A stretch of 64,000 nt of DNA from Pseudohongiella sp. O18 (lineage in GTDB: Bacteria > Pseudomonadota > Gammaproteobacteria > Pseudomonadales > Pseudohongiellaceae), in the NCBI RefSeq assembly GCF_021729085.1, contig NZ_JAJSAR010000002.1, forward strand, positions 620,001-684,000, written 5' to 3'. Below are positions 1 through 9,197 of this stretch, piece after piece (positions within the stretch are counted from its first letter, which is position 1; the number at the start of each line of letters is the position of its first letter). Position numbers and translations under genes: made by a program. The notes beneath the pieces were generated by a model. That model saw only the letters and a program-made list of their open reading frames with translations, was not told the origin of the DNA and did not search any database.

Positions 1-1
1 A

Positions 2-1627
2 CCGCAGGGCGCCGCGCTGACGGCTGAACAGCGTATTGCCCTGTCCGAGTATCTGGCCGGCGAACCGATGCGCGAGGAGAGCACTGAAATGTCCGTCGCA
101 TCGTCCCGCTGCGAGTTGCCCATGCCAGAATTTGACCTGTCACTTGCCAGTAACTGGAATGGCTGGGGGAACGGATTGAGCAATCCCCGCCACCAGGCTG
201 CGACGGGCACCGCCATTAACGCCAGCAATATTGATCAACTGGAGCTGGTCTGGGCATACGGGCTGGAAAACGCATCCGTCGCACGCGCCCAGCCAACCAT
301 CATTAATGATGTGATGATCCTGGGCAGCACCAGTGGTGAAGTGCGCGCCATGGACCTGGAAACTGGTTGTGACTACTGGACCTTTGAAGCACCACGCGAA
401 GTGCGGGCCGCGGTCACCATCGCTTTCTCCAGTACACATGACACCTGGCTGGCAGTGATCGCCGACGTGTCGAACCAGCTGCATGTACTGGATGCGCGGA
501 CTGGAGAGCTGAAGTGGAGCGCCGAAGTTGACCCGCATCCTTACGCGGTCAGCACAGGTTCACCCGTTGTTTATGACAACAAAATCTTTGTGCCAGTGTC
601 TTCGGCTGAAGTCAGTGCTGCCGGTCGACCTGACCATCACTGCTGTACGTTCCGCGGTAATGTTGCGGCGTTTGATCTCGATACCGGTATCAAACTATGG
701 CATACCTATGTCATGGAAGAGGCAACACTGGCAGGTGAGAATAGTCTCGGCAACCCATTCTATGCTCCGTCGGGCGCGCCTATCTGGCAGGCCCCGAGTA
801 TCGACCCCGAGCGCCGCATCGTCTATGCCGGCACCGGGCAGAACTACAGTCGCCCGGCCAGCAACAGCAGCGACTCGGTGATTGCATTTAATATGGACAG
901 TGGTGATATCGAATGGATCCATCAGACCACAGCCGATGATGCTTTTACCATGGCCTGTGCGCTGGGGCGTGAGCACCCCAACTGCCCGGACGCTGGTCCG
1001 GATGTCGACATCGGTGCACCTATCGTGACAACAACCCTGTCCAACGGGCAGGATATCGTGGTCGCCGGTACCAAGGGTGCAGTCCTGGTCGGACTGGATC
1101 CCGATAACAATGGCGAATTGCTGTGGTCAACACGAGTGGGACGTGGTGGCGCGCTGGGTGGCATCCACTGGGGTATGAGTTTTGATGGTGATGTGCTGTA
1201 TGTGCCGGTTTCTGATCGCGGTGGTCTGAACAGCAACGGCATCACCCCGATGCCCGGCCTGCACGCTGTAGATATGAAAACCGGTGAAGTGCTCTGGTAT
1301 GCACCGGCACCTGAGCGCTGTCAGGAAGGACAGCAGGGCTGCATGGAGGCCTACTCTGGCCCGGCTACCAGCAGTGACGATGTTGTGATTGCCAGCTCAC
1401 TGAATGGTTATCTGTTTGCACACGATGCGCAGACCGGCGAGCTGGTCTGGGAATTCAACACGGTTCAGGACTATCAGACCATCAATAATGTGGAGACACG
1501 AGGTGGTTCCATCGATGCCACCGGTCCGGTGCTCTCTGGCGAATATATGGTAGTGAGTTCTGGTTACGCAACATTCAGCCAGATGCCAGGCAATGCGATT
1601 CTGGTCTTCAAGCTGCGATCTGAATAA
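2..1627 (+). CDS. PQQ-binding beta-propeller dehydrogenase, polyvinyl-alcohol-dehydrogenase-like (5' partial)
   Basis: The reading frame is open from base 2, so the gene begins upstream of the window. The first visible residues (LTAEQRIALSEYLAG) look like the last helix of a cytochrome c domain. They are followed by a PQQ-type beta-propeller with repeated tryptophan-docking blades such as DLETGCDYW, DARTGELKW and DMKTGEVLW. An adjacent cysteine pair in CCTFRGNVAAFD, and the blocks GAPIWQAPSIDP and GTGQNYSRP, fit the polyvinyl alcohol dehydrogenase group, which has cytochrome c first and propeller second. Such proteins are periplasmic and oxidise alcohols with PQQ, passing electrons to the haem. 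The substrate cannot be read from sequence. The gene lies 46 bases before a second PQQ dehydrogenase on the same strand, so the two are probably one operon. Confidence 0.8.
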   Translation, partial: PQGAALTAEQRIALSEYLAGEPMREESTEMSVASSRCELPMPEFDLSLASNWNGWGNGLSNPRHQAATGTAINASNIDQLELVWAYGLENASVARAQPTIINDVMILGSTSGEVRAMDLETGCDYWTFEAPREVRAAVTIAFSSTHDTWLAVIADVSNQLHVLDARTGELKWSAEVDPHPYAVSTGSPVVYDNKIFVPVSSAEVSAAGRPDHHCCTFRGNVAAFDLDTGIKLWHTYVMEEATLAGENSLGNPFYAPSGAPIWQAPSIDPERRIVYAGTGQNYSRPASNSSDSVIAFNMDSGDIEWIHQTTADDAFTMACALGREHPNCPDAGPDVDIGAPIVTTTLSNGQDIVVAGTKGAVLVGLDPDNNGELLWSTRVGRGGALGGIHWGMSFDGDVLYVPVSDRGGLNSNGITPMPGLHAVDMKTGEVLWYAPAPERCQEGQQGCMEAYSGPATSSDDVVIASSLNGYLFAHDAQTGELVWEFNTVQDYQTINNVETRGGSIDATGPVLSGEYMVVSSGYATFSQMPGNAILVFKLRSE

Positions 1628-1673
1628 TAACTCGAAAAATAACAAAACAGTCTGCTGTGAGCAGGGGGAATAG

Positions 1674-3848
1674 ATGATCAAACAAACACACTTGGGTCTG
1701 GTGGCCGCTGCCGCCTTACTGTTGGCAGCCTGCGGTCCTGCAGAGCAGACTGCTCCCACGCAAACGCAAAGCGCGCCGGTAGAGACGCCATCCTATCCGG
1801 CCTATCAGGCGTCGGTGACTACCGAGCGACTGGTTAATGCGGATAACGAACCCGGCCAGTGGATGTCCACTGGACGCTCGTACTGGGAACAGCGCTACTC
1901 ACCGCTGGATCAGATCAACGAAGACACTATCTCTGACCTGGGTCTGGTGTGGTCAGCAGACCTCGATACCAGCCGTGGTCAGGAAGCAACACCCATCATG
2001 GTGGATGGTGCGCTGTACGTCACCACTGCCTGGAGCATGGTGAAAGCCTATGATGCGCGTACTGGCGAGCTGCTCTGGGAATTTGATCCGGAAGTGGATC
2101 GTGCACGAGGCGTAGACGCCTGCTGTGACGTGGTCAACCGTGGCGTTGCAGTATGGGATGGCAAAGTCTTTTTCGGCGCGCTGGATGGTCGCCTGATTGC
2201 ATTGGACGCCGATACTGGTGAACAGGTCTGGAGTGTGGTGACCACGGATCAGAGCCAGCCCTATACTATTACCGGCGCGCCGCGCATCATCGATGGCAAG
2301 GTCATTATAGGTAATGGCGGTGGTGAATACGGCGTACGTGGTTACATCACCGCCTATGATGCCAACAATGGCGACGAAATGTGGCGCTTCTTCACGGTAC
2401 CGGGCAACCCTGAGGATGGGTTTGAACAGCCGGAGCTGGAGTGGGCGGCCGATACCTGGACCGGCGAGTGGTGGGTCATGGGCGGCGGTGGCACCGTCTG
2501 GGACTCCATGGCTTACGATCCCGATTCAAACCTGCTCTACATCGGCGTGGGCAACGGCTCTCCCTGGAACCAGTCACTGCGCAGCCCCGGCGGCGGTGAC
2601 AACCTGTTCCTGACGTCAATTGTGGCGGTCAATCCTGATGACGGCAGTTACGTCTGGCATTATCAGACCGTACCTGGCGAGACCTGGGACTACACGGCTA
2701 CCCAGCAGATCATCGTAGCTGACCTGAATATCGGCGGTGAAACACGCCGGGTTGTGATGCAGGCGCCCAAGAACGGTTTTTTCTATGTCCTGGATGCATT
2801 GACGGGGCGTCTGCTGTCTGCCGAAAACTTCGTGCCGGTAACATGGGCCAGCCATATTGATCTGGAAACCGGCCGACCCGTCGAAATTCCTGAGGCACGC
2901 TACAATGAAACAGGTGTGCCAGTCATCGTGTCACCCGGTGCATTGGGTGGACACAACTGGTATCCCATGTCATTCAGCCAGAAAACCAATCTTGTGTATC
3001 TGCCTGCAACTGAAAACTACATGGGTTACGTAGCCCAGCCCGAATTTGAGAGATCTGAGCGCGGCTGGAACACCGGTACCGACATGGCTGAAGGCGCACG
3101 TCTGGTAGCAGCGGCTGGCGACGCCGCGCCGCAGCGCAGTGCCTACCTGCTGGCGTGGGATCCGGTAGCTCAGCGCGAGGTGTGGCGGCAACCGCAGCTG
3201 GTGCCAACTGCAGCAGCCGGTGTCATGTCCACTGCTGGCGGCCTTGTATTCCAGGGCAACGCGGCTGGCGAATTTGTTGCCTATCGCGATACCGATGGTG
3301 AGCGCCTGTGGTCGCACATCACGCAATCCCACACCGTGGCAGCACCGATCAGCTACATGCTGGATGGCACCCAGTATGTTGCGGTAGTGACAGGTTCACG
3401 CGCCTTGCCACAGGTTGGACCGGGTGCGATTGGATCTACCACGCGTGAATCCAGCAACAACTCCCGTGTGCTGGTCTACGCACTGCAGGGTGATCACCAG
3501 TTGCCGACCGAAATCGCGGTAGCGGAAGAGCAGGAGCTGAATCCTCCGGCGCTTGTTGCCAACAATGAGATGCTGGCTCAGGGCGAGCAGACGTACGGTC
3601 GCTTCTGCAGCGTCTGTCACGGTAACAATGCGGCCAGTGATGGCGCCGGCGTGTTCCCTGATCTGCGTTATTCCGAGCGCCTGCATGACCTGGAAGAGTG
3701 GAATGCGGTAGTGCTGGAAGGTGAACTGGCGGACGGCGGCATGGTCTCATTCTCCGGTCAGCTGGAACCGTCGGACTCTGCCGCTATCCGGCAATATGTC
3801 ATTTCCCGCGCAATCGCGCTGTCAGATGAGCTGCGCTCACAACAGTGA
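1674..3848 (+). CDS. Quinohemoprotein alcohol dehydrogenase (PQQ and cytochrome c), lipoprotein
   Basis: A 724-residue type II quinohemoprotein alcohol dehydrogenase, oxidising primary alcohols to aldehydes. The N-terminus is a lipoprotein signal with lipobox LAAC and acylated Cys20, so the enzyme is probably membrane-anchored on the periplasmic side. An eight-bladed PQQ propeller covers roughly residues 55-600. It carries the vicinal disulfide Cys150-Cys151, a calcium-ligand Asn in GVGNGSPWN (about 294) and the catalytic Asp339 in GETWDYT. Two residues after Asp339 is Thr rather than the Asp typical of lanthanide-dependent enzymes, which points to calcium. The C-terminal cytochrome c domain has CSVCH (645-649) and a likely Met ligand near 690. 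The start is the ATG after a GGGGGA ribosome site. The stop overlaps the GTG start of the next gene. Confidence 0.92.
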   Translation: MIKQTHLGLVAAAALLLAACGPAEQTAPTQTQSAPVETPSYPAYQASVTTERLVNADNEPGQWMSTGRSYWEQRYSPLDQINEDTISDLGLVWSADLDTSRGQEATPIMVDGALYVTTAWSMVKAYDARTGELLWEFDPEVDRARGVDACCDVVNRGVAVWDGKVFFGALDGRLIALDADTGEQVWSVVTTDQSQPYTITGAPRIIDGKVIIGNGGGEYGVRGYITAYDANNGDEMWRFFTVPGNPEDGFEQPELEWAADTWTGEWWVMGGGGTVWDSMAYDPDSNLLYIGVGNGSPWNQSLRSPGGGDNLFLTSIVAVNPDDGSYVWHYQTVPGETWDYTATQQIIVADLNIGGETRRVVMQAPKNGFFYVLDALTGRLLSAENFVPVTWASHIDLETGRPVEIPEARYNETGVPVIVSPGALGGHNWYPMSFSQKTNLVYLPATENYMGYVAQPEFERSERGWNTGTDMAEGARLVAAAGDAAPQRSAYLLAWDPVAQREVWRQPQLVPTAAAGVMSTAGGLVFQGNAAGEFVAYRDTDGERLWSHITQSHTVAAPISYMLDGTQYVAVVTGSRALPQVGPGAIGSTTRESSNNSRVLVYALQGDHQLPTEIAVAEEQELNPPALVANNEMLAQGEQTYGRFCSVCHGNNAASDGAGVFPDLRYSERLHDLEEWNAVVLEGELADGGMVSFSGQLEPSDSAAIRQYVISRAIALSDELRSQQ

Positions 3849-4345
3849 GCACTACTTACTATAGTGTCTACGAGTCTCCGGTCGGCAGTCTGCTGCTGGC
3901 CGGAGATGGCAGTGCACTGACGCTGATTGGTTTTCCCTCTGGCAAGGCTGCGCGTCAGCCTCAACCTGACTGGATGCGTCGCAATGAAGCATTCAAACAG
4001 GTCAAGCAACAACTGCAGGCTTACTTTGCTGGGGAGTTAAAATCTTTTGATCTGAATCTGGCGCCGCAGGGCACTGATTTTCAACGCCAGGTCTGGCAGG
4101 CCCTGCAACAGATTCCCTATGGCGCTACAGCCAGTTACGGTGACATCGCCAGGCAGATAGGCAGGCCTGATGCCAGCCGTGCAGTTGGTGCAGCCAATGG
4201 GCAGAATCCCATTCCAATAGTCATTCCCTGCCACCGCGTTATTGGCAGTGACGGCTCATTAACCGGGTTTGGGGGAGGGCTGGCTTGCAAGCGGCAGTTG
4301 CTGGTGCTAGAACAGCAGCACTCGCCATTTGATTTACTGGGTTAG
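3845..4345 (+). CDS. ogt: Methylated-DNA--protein-cysteine methyltransferase (O6-alkylguanine repair)
   Basis: A 166-residue suicide repair protein that transfers alkyl groups from O6-alkylguanine to its own cysteine. The active-site block IPCHRVIG places the acceptor at Cys129, and it is followed by the GSLTGFGGGL segment typical of the family. The helix-turn-helix part (PYGATASYGDIARQIGRP) precedes it. The start is GTG, overlapping the TGA of the alcohol dehydrogenase by four bases (GTGA). Translation is therefore probably coupled to that gene. The coupling is unusual and may reflect DNA damage from aldehydes made by the dehydrogenase, which is inference. The gene ends 18 bases from a convergent gene, with no evident terminator. 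Confidence 0.95.
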   Translation: MSTTYYSVYESPVGSLLLAGDGSALTLIGFPSGKAARQPQPDWMRRNEAFKQVKQQLQAYFAGELKSFDLNLAPQGTDFQRQVWQALQQIPYGATASYGDIARQIGRPDASRAVGAANGQNPIPIVIPCHRVIGSDGSLTGFGGGLACKRQLLVLEQQHSPFDLLG

Positions 4346-4363
4346 CTGCTCCACAGACCTTGC

Positions 4364-5341
4364 TTAGCTTCTGTTGGCATGTGACTGGTTGCGTCCGGCT
4401 TTCTTGGCCAGATAGAGCGCCTGGTCGCTCTTCTCTATCCACTCCTGATAGGCGTTCATGTCAGGGTTCAGCGTACTGATACCCAGGCTTATTGTGACGC
4501 GCAGGCTCTTTTCTTCCCACTCGATAACAGTATCGGAGAGTTTTTTGCGCAAGCGCTCTGCGTATACCAATGCCTGGTCGATATGGGTTTCGGGCAGAAT
4601 GATGCCGAATTCTTCGCCACCGTAACGCCCGGCAGTATCCGTTGAACGTCGGAATCGCTTCAGAAGACGGCCAACCACGCGAAGAACTTCATCTCCGGCC
4701 TGATGACCATGTGTGTCATTAAATGTCTTGAAGTGATCGATGTCGAACATGATCAGGGAGGCAGGTCGCTGGCTGCGTTTACAGCGCAGAAACTCCTGCT
4801 CAAGACACTCTTCCCAGAAGCCACGGTTGAAGACATCTGTCAGCTTGTCGGTGCGGCTGACAAGTTTGAGGGTGTCATTGGCGGCCTCAAGCTCTTTTTT
4901 CCGCGTGGCTATTTCAGTCACGTCATAGATCAGCAGGCAGACCTGTGAAACCGTGTTGTTGAGGCCGTGCAGCGGGATCAGCGTGACGTTCTGGTACATC
5001 TTGTCAGAGTGGCCTGTCAGCGGGCGTGTGCTCTTGAAATCAAATAGTCTGGGATGTTCCTCCCAGGTGCAGAACGCCCGGCTCTGAAGCTTGAAAACAG
5101 AGTCAATTTTCCGGGTCAGCCAGCTGCGCGGCAGGTCAGGAAACAGCTCGAACAGATTGCGATCACGGGCGTCGCTGATGGGGATACCGCTGTGGTTCTC
5201 CATGAAGCTGTTCCACAGCTGTACATTGTAATTCTCGTCCAGCAGGATCAGGCCATTGTCCAGTGTCTGCAAAAGCTGCATCAGCAGATGCAGGCGCTGG
5301 GTGCTGTCAGGGGATTCGGATGACAATGTCTGAAGTGGCAT
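4364..5341 (-). CDS. PAS domain diguanylate cyclase (GGEEF)
   Basis: A 325-residue cytoplasmic protein without membrane segments. Residues about 18-140 form a PAS sensor fold ending in the DVTEI linker. A short helical connector (about 146-163) leads to a GGDEF domain. The catalytic motif is GGEEF (241-245), the metal-binding FDIDHFKTFND block is intact, and an RxxD inhibitory site (RSTD, 232-235) lies at the proper distance before it. It should make c-di-GMP from two GTP with product inhibition. It lies 12 bases downstream of a CheC-type response regulator on the same strand, so the pair is probably one signalling operon, with the regulator first. The ligand of the PAS domain is unknown. Confidence 0.92.
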   Translation of the reverse strand: MPLQTLSSESPDSTQRLHLLMQLLQTLDNGLILLDENYNVQLWNSFMENHSGIPISDARDRNLFELFPDLPRSWLTRKIDSVFKLQSRAFCTWEEHPRLFDFKSTRPLTGHSDKMYQNVTLIPLHGLNNTVSQVCLLIYDVTEIATRKKELEAANDTLKLVSRTDKLTDVFNRGFWEECLEQEFLRCKRSQRPASLIMFDIDHFKTFNDTHGHQAGDEVLRVVGRLLKRFRRSTDTAGRYGGEEFGIILPETHIDQALVYAERLRKKLSDTVIEWEEKSLRVTISLGISTLNPDMNAYQEWIEKSDQALYLAKKAGRNQSHANRS

Positions 5342-5353
5342 GCAGGTGTCTCG

Positions 5354-6364
5354 TCAGTCAGACGCACTGATCAGCTGAACACGGCTGGTCAGTGCGGGTA
5401 TGGAATCGGAAGTCAGCAACAGCAGCAGGTGACACTCCAGAACCGGATGCATCATCTGATAGGTGATGGTGACAGCGAGCACATCCTGTTCGTTGTGCTC
5501 ACTGTCCAGTAATTCAGCGCATTGCAGGTTGTGGCCCAGCACAGCAGGGTAGCTGTGGTTGAAATCCAGATCGAGCTGCTGGCTGATGCCTTTTAGACAG
5601 GCCCCGACCAGAAGCTCAGAAAGATCTGTCAGAATGCCGGCATCGGTATCGGCCTTGGCTGGCAGGTCGCTGGCGACCAGTGTGCGCAGTTCGCTCATCT
5701 GGTCGGTCCTCATCAGCAGCACACCCTCGCCAGCGATGCCATTGCCACTGAAACCGTGGGATACAGCACTCATTCCGGTACCATCTGCATAGCTGAGGTG
5801 TCGCGGAAGTGTTTTATACGCGCACTCGAGCACATCAGGTACTGGCAGCCCAATAAAGGTGTCCAGCAGGTCACTAAGGTGGCTGCCAGCCTGTCCCATG
5901 GCGACGTTGATGACTTCGCGGAAAGCTTCCTTAAAGTCAGGTGATTGCAGCGCGTCACCGTCAACAATGTGGGCGTGGGCGTCTTCATTGGCAGCGGCAT
6001 CATAGATGCCATAGCGCTCGAGCAATTCCTGAATCTGATCAGCGGTTACGGGCTTTTTGATAAAGTCCAGTGCCCCCTTGGACATGACGCGCCGTCGAGC
6101 CTCTGTCTGTATATCGCCGGAAACCACCAGTACCAGTGTTGGCAGGTCTTCCTGTCGGATGATTTCCAGCACTTCGTAGCCATTCATTACCGGCATGTTG
6201 AGATCCAGAAACAGCAGATCACCCTTGCCCTGGCGGATCATGTCGATGGCTTCCTGGCCGTTCTCGGCAAAGGTGATTTCAACATCCCAGTTTTCCGGGA
6301 GTGAACGCGCCATCTGGCGTCGTGCCAGTCTGGAGTCGTCACATATTAATACGGGTAAGGTCAT
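5354..6364 (-). CDS. Response regulator with CheC/CheX-like phosphatase output domain
   Basis: A 336-residue two-domain protein. The receiver (1-120) has the acidic pair Asp9-Asp10, the phospho-acceptor Asp54 in FLDLNMP, Ser82 and Lys104 in KKP. The C-terminal half resembles the CheC/CheX/FliY phosphatase fold, which dephosphorylates CheY-like receivers. Its first helix carries the ExxN signature (Glu150, Asn153). In the second helix Glu250 is present but the Asn position is Val253, so only one of the two possible sites seems complete. No histidine kinase is adjacent. It may reset another receiver or signal to the PAS-GGDEF protein 12 bases downstream. No clear ribosome site precedes the ATG. 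Confidence 0.82.
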   Translation of the reverse strand: MTLPVLICDDSRLARRQMARSLPENWDVEITFAENGQEAIDMIRQGKGDLLFLDLNMPVMNGYEVLEIIRQEDLPTLVLVVSGDIQTEARRRVMSKGALDFIKKPVTADQIQELLERYGIYDAAANEDAHAHIVDGDALQSPDFKEAFREVINVAMGQAGSHLSDLLDTFIGLPVPDVLECAYKTLPRHLSYADGTGMSAVSHGFSGNGIAGEGVLLMRTDQMSELRTLVASDLPAKADTDAGILTDLSELLVGACLKGISQQLDLDFNHSYPAVLGHNLQCAELLDSEHNEQDVLAVTITYQMMHPVLECHLLLLLTSDSIPALTSRVQLISASD

Positions 6365-6761
6365 CCGTGGGTGGTTCCGATACGTTGCTGGAGATCGCTG
6401 TCAAAAGCCCTCTACTGTAACACACTGTGACAAATTTAGGTAAAGACAAGCGACAGAATTCGGGATTATACTTCGATGAACTCTATTGAGTAACTACACA
6501 GGAGTAGATTTCCATGAAGCTGGTACGACTAAAGATAGCAGCAGCCTGGTGAGACAAGGAGTGTTGTGAATTTAATGTGATCGCTCCGCATCGACGCATT
6601 TCACTTTCTCATTAAACCCCGCCTCATTGTTTCACCTTCGGTATTAAACCCGGGTTCCACGCACCCGACCTTTTGTATTCCAGACCAGTCAGAGCTTTCA
6701 GCACATCGGAATGATGCCGGCAGCGGCTGACATGACTGCGTCCGACTACCGGATTTGAAAC
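6365..6761. other. Divergent intergenic region between the response regulator and the MATE exporter
   Basis: This 397-base stretch has no gene I can support. Leftward, a TTGACA-like box (reverse complement at 6399-6404) lies 16 bases from a weak -10 candidate at 6377-6382, close to the regulator start. Rightward, a TATACT hexamer occurs near 6468. A ribosome-site-like AGGAG precedes a 12-codon reading frame at 6514-6552 that reads like the start of a signal peptide and then stops. No terminator hairpin or strong repeat was found. Confidence 0.4.
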
Positions 6762-8162
6762 ATGTTTGCAAAATTAAAAGCAGGTCTGAGCCTGTTCAAA
6801 CAAGCGCTGGTGGGTAATGCCAGCATCAACTACACAGAAGGCTCGATCGCACGCGCCACCTTCCTGCTGTCCGTTCCGATGATTCTGGAAATGGCCATGG
6901 AGTCGGTGTTCGCGATCGTGGATATCTTTTTTGTTGCCGGGCTCGGCGCGGATGCGGTTGCTACCGTTGGCCTGACCGAAGCAGTGATTTCTCTGCTGTA
7001 CGCTGTCGCGATTGGCATCAGCATGGCCGCAACCGCACTGGTGGCCCGTCGAATTGGTGAACAGAACAAACTCGCTGCTGCCCAGGCGGCCGGACAGGCA
7101 CTCTGGATTGGTCTGTTTGTGTCGAGCGTGGTGGGGGTGCTCGGGTTCTTTTACGCCGATCGCATACTCGCTCTGATGGGTGCCAGTGACAATGTCATTG
7201 CGACGGGCGAAACCTATACGCGCATCATGTTCAGTGGCGCGTTTACGATCGTCTTTCTGTTCCTCAACAATGCCATCTTCCGTGGCGCAGGTGATGCCAG
7301 TATCGCCATGCGCTCGCTGGTTCTGGCCAACGGTATCAACATAGTCCTGGACCCAATGCTGATTTACGGCTGGGGTCCTTTCCCGGAAATGGGGCTGACG
7401 GGTGCTGCGGTGGCCACCAATATCGGGCGTGGCGTCGGGGTTGCCTACCAGCTTTATTATCTGTGCTCGCACAACCGCAGAATTCGGGTGGCCTTGTCAG
7501 ATCTTGTTCTCAGACTCGGCATTGTGCTGCAACTTTGCCGGATATCGGTTGGTGGCATCGCGCAGTACCTGATTGCCACAGCGAGCTGGGTGTTTTTAAT
7601 GCGCCTGGTGTCGCTTAACAGCGCCGATGCGGTGGCGGGTTACACGATCGCCATCCGAGTCATTCTCTTTGTGATCCTGCCATCCTGGGGGCTCAGTAAT
7701 GCTGTTGCGACCCTGGTAGGGCAGAACCTCGGGGCCGGAAAACCAGATCGGGCAGAACGCACAGTCTGGCAGGTGGCGCGTTACAACCTGATGTACATGG
7801 GGGCAGTGGCGTTGGTGCTGATACTGATGCCATCCTGGGTCATGAGCTTTTTCAGCCAGGACCCCGAGGTAGTCAGAAACGGCATCCAGAGCCTGCGCAT
7901 CCTCAGTTATGGATTTGTTTTTCTGGCGATAGGCTCAGTGGTAACCCAGGCGTTCAACGGCGCCGGTGACACCATGACCCCGACCTGGATGAACGTAACC
8001 GCCTTCTGGATCGTGCAGATTCCACTTGCCTGGAGCCTTTCTCAGGGAGCCGGTTGGGGGCCAGAGGGTGTATACTGGTCTGTCTTTATTGCCGATGCCA
8101 CGATGAGTGTTCTGGGCATTGTGCTGTTCATGCGGGGCAGCTGGAAGACGCGCTATGTCTGA
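6762..8162 (+). CDS. MATE family efflux transporter
   Basis: A 466-residue integral membrane protein with about twelve hydrophobic segments in two similar halves. It has the MATE-type starts SIARATFLLSVPMILEMAME and, in the second half, CRISVGGIAQYLIATASWVF. The conserved GAGDT occurs in FNGAGDTMTPTWMN and its counterpart GAGDAS in the first half. The length matches the usual 450-480 residues. It would export cationic or other small molecules in exchange for sodium or protons; the substrate is not predictable. The next gene on the same strand, an XdhC protein, starts 60 bases later and may be cotranscribed, although no functional link is apparent. Confidence 0.9.
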   Translation: MFAKLKAGLSLFKQALVGNASINYTEGSIARATFLLSVPMILEMAMESVFAIVDIFFVAGLGADAVATVGLTEAVISLLYAVAIGISMAATALVARRIGEQNKLAAAQAAGQALWIGLFVSSVVGVLGFFYADRILALMGASDNVIATGETYTRIMFSGAFTIVFLFLNNAIFRGAGDASIAMRSLVLANGINIVLDPMLIYGWGPFPEMGLTGAAVATNIGRGVGVAYQLYYLCSHNRRIRVALSDLVLRLGIVLQLCRISVGGIAQYLIATASWVFLMRLVSLNSADAVAGYTIAIRVILFVILPSWGLSNAVATLVGQNLGAGKPDRAERTVWQVARYNLMYMGAVALVLILMPSWVMSFFSQDPEVVRNGIQSLRILSYGFVFLAIGSVVTQAFNGAGDTMTPTWMNVTAFWIVQIPLAWSLSQGAGWGPEGVYWSVFIADATMSVLGIVLFMRGSWKTRYV

Positions 8163-8222
8163 GGAATCCGTCATCGCTGCGTTGAACGTAGTATCGCTCA
8201 AACTCAAAAAGTCAGGATAGTT

Positions 8223-9197
8223 ATGCAAAGCAGTCAACACCACATCATCAACCGGGTCGCCGCCTGGCTTCGTCAGGATAAAGCCGTATGGTTATGTACC
8301 ATCCTCAAGACCTGGGGCTCGTCACCGCGTCCTGTCGGCGCCATGATGGCCTGCACGCCTGATGGCGAGCTGGTAGGTTCGATTTCTGGTGGCTGTATTG
8401 AAGAAGACTTTTTGCAGCAGCTGCGGGACGGCACCCTTAAGCAGCAATACCAGGAAAATCCCCGACCCTTTGTGGTTCATTATGGCGTGTCCGCTGAAGA
8501 GCAGGCGCGCCTGCGCCTTCCCTGTGGTGGACAACTGCACGTGCTGGTAGAGTTCCTGGCGCCGGACGACGCACAGCGCCAGGTTTTCGATGCGCTGGAC
8601 CAGGCGCTCAATAACCATCGCCCCATCAGCCGTCGCGTTGACCTGGCGTCAGGCGCGGTGACGACACTTGCTGAAACCTCGGACGAGGCGGTGCTGGTTG
8701 ATGAGCAACAGATGATCCACAGTCTGAGTCCCCGCTACAAACTGCTGTTGCTGGGTGCCGGAGATGTCGCCCGCTATGTGGCAGAACTGGCGCTGGTAAT
8801 GGACTATGAGGTGACGCTTTGTGATCCACGCCCCGCCTATCTGGATAACTGGCACGTTGAGGGGGTGCACCTGTCAACAGAGTTGCCGGACGATCTGGTG
8901 CGTGATGGATTCAGCGATCCCTACAGCGGCATCATTGCTCTCGCACATGATCCACGTGTTGACGATATGGCGTTGATGGAGGCCCTGAAGACGCCGGCGT
9001 TCTACATTGGAGCCATGGGCTCTGACCGGACCTCGGCCAATCGACGCGAGCGACTGCCGGAACTGGGACTATCTGAGGACGAGATCAATCGCCTGCATGC
9101 ACCGATTGGCTTCCAGATTGGCAGCAAAACCCCGGCTGAGATCGCTATCGCGATCCTTGCCGAGGTTACTGCGGTCAGGCATGGAATAAAAGCCTGA
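8223..9197 (+). CDS. XdhC/CoxI family protein, molybdoenzyme maturation factor
   Basis: A 324-residue protein of the XdhC/CoxI family. The N-terminal domain has KTWGSSPRPVGAMMA and GSISGGCIEEDF, both family hallmarks. The C-terminal Rossmann-like domain begins at LLLLGAGDVARYVAELA and ends with FYIGAMGSDRTSANRRERL. Characterised members bind molybdenum cofactor and promote its sulfuration and insertion into xanthine dehydrogenase-type enzymes. No such enzyme is in the window. A MocA-like nucleotidyltransferase that could serve the same cofactor lies at 24330-24974. The start has AGGATAG upstream. The stop codon lies inside a perfect hairpin facing the convergent pyrophosphatase gene. Confidence 0.88.
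   Translation: MQSSQHHIINRVAAWLRQDKAVWLCTILKTWGSSPRPVGAMMACTPDGELVGSISGGCIEEDFLQQLRDGTLKQQYQENPRPFVVHYGVSAEEQARLRLPCGGQLHVLVEFLAPDDAQRQVFDALDQALNNHRPISRRVDLASGAVTTLAETSDEAVLVDEQQMIHSLSPRYKLLLLGAGDVARYVAELALVMDYEVTLCDPRPAYLDNWHVEGVHLSTELPDDLVRDGFSDPYSGIIALAHDPRVDDMALMEALKTPAFYIGAMGSDRTSANRRERLPELGLSEDEINRLHAPIGFQIGSKTPAEIAIAILAEVTAVRHGIKA

Noticed and set aside
6514-6552. A 12-codon frame with AGGAG upstream, reading like the start of a signal peptide
   Set aside because: It stops after 12 codons, has no continuation in other frames that resembles a known exported protein, and is in a region with no other support. Noted only in the intergenic entry.
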